This document shows, one piece after another, positions 6,943 to 8,283 of a stretch of 8,283 bases of DNA. The stretch spans positions 1 to 8,283 of the forward strand of contig JBBRHH010000263.1 in assembly GCA_038222915.1 (NCBI GenBank). The letters run 5' to 3'. The notes under the pieces are model-generated. The model saw only the letters and a list, made by a program, of their open reading frames with translations, was not told the DNA's origin and searched no databases. Source of the stretch: JBBRHH01 sp038222915 (GTDB lineage: Bacteria; Planctomycetota; Phycisphaerae; Tepidisphaerales; Tepidisphaeraceae). The position numbers were made by a program, and so were the translations under genes. How positions within the stretch are numbered: position 1 is the first letter of the stretch; each line of letters opens with the position of its first letter.

Positions 6943-6994
6943 GCAACAAGTGACCCAAACCTTCACCTGTTGCCGCCGGCATGCACCTGCCGGC
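6943..6994 (+). other. Two consecutive RNA hairpins at the predicted transcript start
   Basis: First stem: GCAACA (6943-6948) with TGTTGC (6968-6973), extended inside by TGA (6951-6953) with TCA (6963-6965) across a 2x2 internal loop. Second stem: GCCGGCA (6975-6981) with TGCCGGC (6988-6994), a perfect 7-bp stem with a 6-nt loop. The second is followed by A residues, not T, so it is not an intrinsic terminator in the plus direction. They begin one base after the predicted transcription start. Confidence 0.45.
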
Positions 6995-7125
6995 AAAAAC
7001 CAGAACAGGGGTCCGCCATGCCCAGGGAAAATCCATCCACACATCAGAGCAAGCGATTCACCGGTCCCCTCCTCGTCCCCCTCAAGTTTCCAGTCTCAAT
7101 TTTCATGTCTCGAGTACCCCGTCGC

Positions 7126-7197
7126 TTTGGGGCGATTCGAGGGTCAAAACGGGGAGAGTTACCGTCGGTTTGGGGAGATTCGAGGGAGGTGGGAGGG
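7126..7197 (+). repeat. G-rich direct repeat with potential G-quadruplex
   Basis: TTTGGGGCGATTCGAGGG (7126-7143) recurs as TTTGGGGAGATTCGAGGG (7169-7186), 17 of 18 bases identical, 43 bases apart. The second copy continues into further G-runs (7191-7193 and 7195-7197), so four runs of three or more G lie within 26 bases (7172-7197). One loop is 8 nt, slightly longer than the classical G4 rule. Confidence 0.6.
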
Positions 7198-7371
7198 AGG
7201 ATTCGGTACCGCTTTAGGGTCGGTTTTCAAACCGCCTTGAAGTTCATAAGCGCAATCAATGCAATAACTTACGATTTTCGTCGACCAGATTCCCAAACCC
7301 AAACGCGATTTTCTGCACTTTCACTTCCGTCTGCACCCGCTTTCAGCGATCTGCCCTCGCGATTTGGATGT

Positions 7372-7481
7372 GTCGATTGTTGGTCGGTTCGTTGCCGCTT
7401 GTGTGTCGATTGTGTGTTGGTTTATGGTCGGTTGTATGTCGGTTTAGTGCCCGTTGTGTGTCGGTTCAGGGTCGGTTTTAA
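7372..7481 (+). repeat. Ten-copy 11-bp tandem array, consensus GTCGGTTGTGT
   Basis: Units begin at 7372, 7383, 7394, 7405, 7416, 7427, 7438, 7449, 7460 and 7471 with no insertion or deletion. The core GTCGGTT is exact at 7383, 7427, 7438, 7460 and 7471; other units differ by one to two bases in the core (GTCGATT, GCCGCTT, GTTGGTT, GCCCGTT). The last four bases vary around GTGT. Two further exact cores, at 7164 and 7220, lie outside the phased array. The period is not divisible by three, which argues against a coding repeat, and is close to one DNA helical turn. Confidence 0.8.
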
Positions 7482-7551
7482 ACAACCAAACGTCACCCCT
7501 CCATTCTGCAAAACCATAAAAGACAATTGGTTACGAAAATCGGCACCCGCC

Positions 7552-7575
7552 AAACCGACACGCAACACGTTTTTT
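7552..7575 (+). repeat. Inverted copy of the array unit followed by a T-run
   Basis: The reverse complement of 7552-7569 contains GTTGCGTGTCGGTTT, which matches the array at 7453-7466 (GTTGTGTGTCGGTT) in 13 of 14 bases; in RNA the mismatch would be a G-U pair. Six T follow at 7570-7575. The arms could form a 14-bp stem with an ~86-nt loop just before the T-run, a terminator-like arrangement, though the loop is far longer than in ordinary intrinsic terminators. Confidence 0.45.
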
Positions 7576-7726
7576 GCGCATGTGCGCGCACACAAACAGC
7601 ACCCAATTCCATTGATGAATCCCGTTCGTCGTTCCGTTACCCCGCCCGCATTGTCCTCGAGCCCGCCCCCGTTATCCTTCAGCAACGAATGTCGTAACTC
7701 GAACCTTCTCTAATCCAAAAACCAAA

Positions 7727-8283
7727 ATGCCAACCCCATTCGACACCACCAAATTCATCAACCCGGCCCAGGCCGGCGGCATCGAAGCCTACACCATTGA
7801 CGAAGGCCCCGGCCGCGGCGTCCGCGCCCTCTGCGTCAACACCGGCGGCGGCCTCCGTTACCGCCTCCTCGCCGATCGCGGCCTCGATATCGATCAGGCC
7901 TTCTTCAACAACCACAGCCTCACCTTCCTCTCCCACAAAGGCCTCACCCCGCCAACCCGCGCACTCGATCGCGGCCTCGACTGGCTCAAAGGCTTCGGCG
8001 TCGGACTCCTCACCAGCTGCGGCCCCGGCAACGTCGGCGGACCCGTCACCGACGGCGGCGAAGACGTCGGCCTCCACGGCACCCACTCCAACACCGCCGC
8101 CGCTCTCGAATCCGTTGTCCAACCCGAACCCCGCGCCGGCCGTCTCGAAATGTCCGTCACCGGCCTCATTCGCTACGGCGCGTTCTACGGCCCCTGCGTC
8201 GAGCTCCGCCGCACCATCACCTCCCGTCTCGGCGGCAACACCATCAACTTCGTCGACGAATTCTTTAACGCCGGAAACGAGCC
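7727..8283 (+). CDS. DUF4432 family protein (galactose mutarotase-like fold), 5' part
   Basis: Open from ATG 7727 through the window end (185 codons seen; the family is usually ~300-plus residues). Seen: an N-terminal strand region, LLADRGLDIDQAFFNNHSL (around 7868-7920), FLSHKGLTPP, then LLTSCGPGNVGGPVTDGG and VGLHGTHSNTAA, the characteristic DUF4432 block in which His and nearby residues line the sugar-binding cleft of the aldose-1-epimerase-like superfamily. It continues with FYGPCVELRRTITSRLGGN. The expected role is binding or epimerising a carbohydrate; the substrate is unknown. Codon use is strongly C/G-ending, like the kinase operon and unlike the bases before it, which fixes the start near here. 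There is no Shine-Dalgarno (ACCAAAATG), so it may be translated from a weak site or short leader. It has no signal peptide in the visible part. Confidence 0.9.
   Translation, partial: MPTPFDTTKFINPAQAGGIEAYTIDEGPGRGVRALCVNTGGGLRYRLLADRGLDIDQAFFNNHSLTFLSHKGLTPPTRALDRGLDWLKGFGVGLLTSCGPGNVGGPVTDGGEDVGLHGTHSNTAAALESVVQPEPRAGRLEMSVTGLIRYGAFYGPCVELRRTITSRLGGNTINFVDEFFNAGNE

Larger units (their letters stand above)
6798..7726. other. Gene-poor structured intergenic region
   Basis: About 930 bases between the truncated SRPBCC-like gene and the DUF4432 gene. Base composition is visibly more A/T-rich and patchier than the genes. It contains a promoter-like element (6907-6935), two hairpins (6943-6994), a pyrimidine-rich tract (about 7063-7083), a G-rich direct repeat (7126-7197), an inverted repeat CGGTTT-TC-AAACCG (7221-7234), an 11-bp tandem array (7372-7481), an inverted copy of the repeat (7552-7569) with a T-run (7570-7575), and a short palindrome GCGCA-TG-TGCGC (7576-7587). 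One long plus-strand frame (TTG 6907 to 7713) crosses it but does not look coding. Confidence 0.7.

Noticed and set aside
6975..6994. Intrinsic terminator at the GCCGGCA hairpin
   Set aside because: The stem is followed by A residues on the plus strand. On the minus strand the T-run precedes the stem, so neither direction has the required order.
7372..7481. CRISPR-like array
   Set aside because: Units are 11 bp, directly tandem and degenerate, with no spacers and no cas genes nearby.
6907..7713. Plus-strand open frame of 268 codons across the intergenic region
   Set aside because: It begins at a TTG that is the -35 box, shows no family resemblance or codon bias like the neighbours, and runs through an array with an 11-nt period that cannot encode a repeated peptide in one frame. 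Its length is unusual, so conservation testing would be worthwhile, but I do not call a gene.

Overview
The window looks like a GC-rich bacterial chromosome segment, most plausibly from a planctomycete-type lineage. This rests on C/G-ending codon use, a DUF4432 gene, a large c-di-GMP/phosphorelay operon and an actinobacterial-type (group 1h) [NiFe]-hydrogenase small subunit, a family also found in Planctomycetota, Acidobacteriota and Verrucomicrobiota. The taxonomic call is inference; no rRNA or marker gene is present.

Layout. (1) Bases 2-1591 (+): 3' part of a hybrid histidine kinase (HATPase, degenerate receiver, intact receiver, HPT). (2) 1579-4125 (+), overlapping it by 13 nt: a very large response regulator with architecture REC - HD-GYP - REC - GGDEF - HPT. 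Its last ~50 codons look frame-shifted; a better-behaved stop lies at 4019-4021. (3) 4027-5052 (-), convergent: hhyS, hydrogenase small subunit, with no large-subunit gene beside it. (4) 5254-5850 (-): a LOG/TIGR00730 family nucleotide phosphoribohydrolase. (5) 5928-6155 (-): an FmdB-type zinc-ribbon protein. (6) 6227-6478 (-): an 83-aa unknown protein. (7) 6496-6797 (-): two gene remnants in different frames, the N-terminus of an SRPBCC-like protein running into the C-terminus of a HEPN-like protein. (8) 6798-7726: about 930 bases with no convincing gene but much structure. It holds a near-consensus sigma70-type promoter, two hairpins, a G-rich direct repeat and a ten-copy, indel-free 11-bp tandem array with an inverted 'anti-repeat' downstream that ends beside a T-run. 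(9) 7727-end (+): 5' part of a DUF4432 (aldose-epimerase-like) gene.

How it works together. The two + strand genes probably form one phosphorelay. The kinase and its receiver/HPT modules would pass phosphate to a regulator that carries both c-di-GMP synthesis and hydrolysis domains. HhyS would serve high-affinity H2 oxidation with a large subunit encoded elsewhere. The most unusual unexplained element is the structured intergenic region at 6798-7726, above all the helically phased 11-bp array at 7372-7481 and the promoter at 6907-6935 that would transcribe through it.
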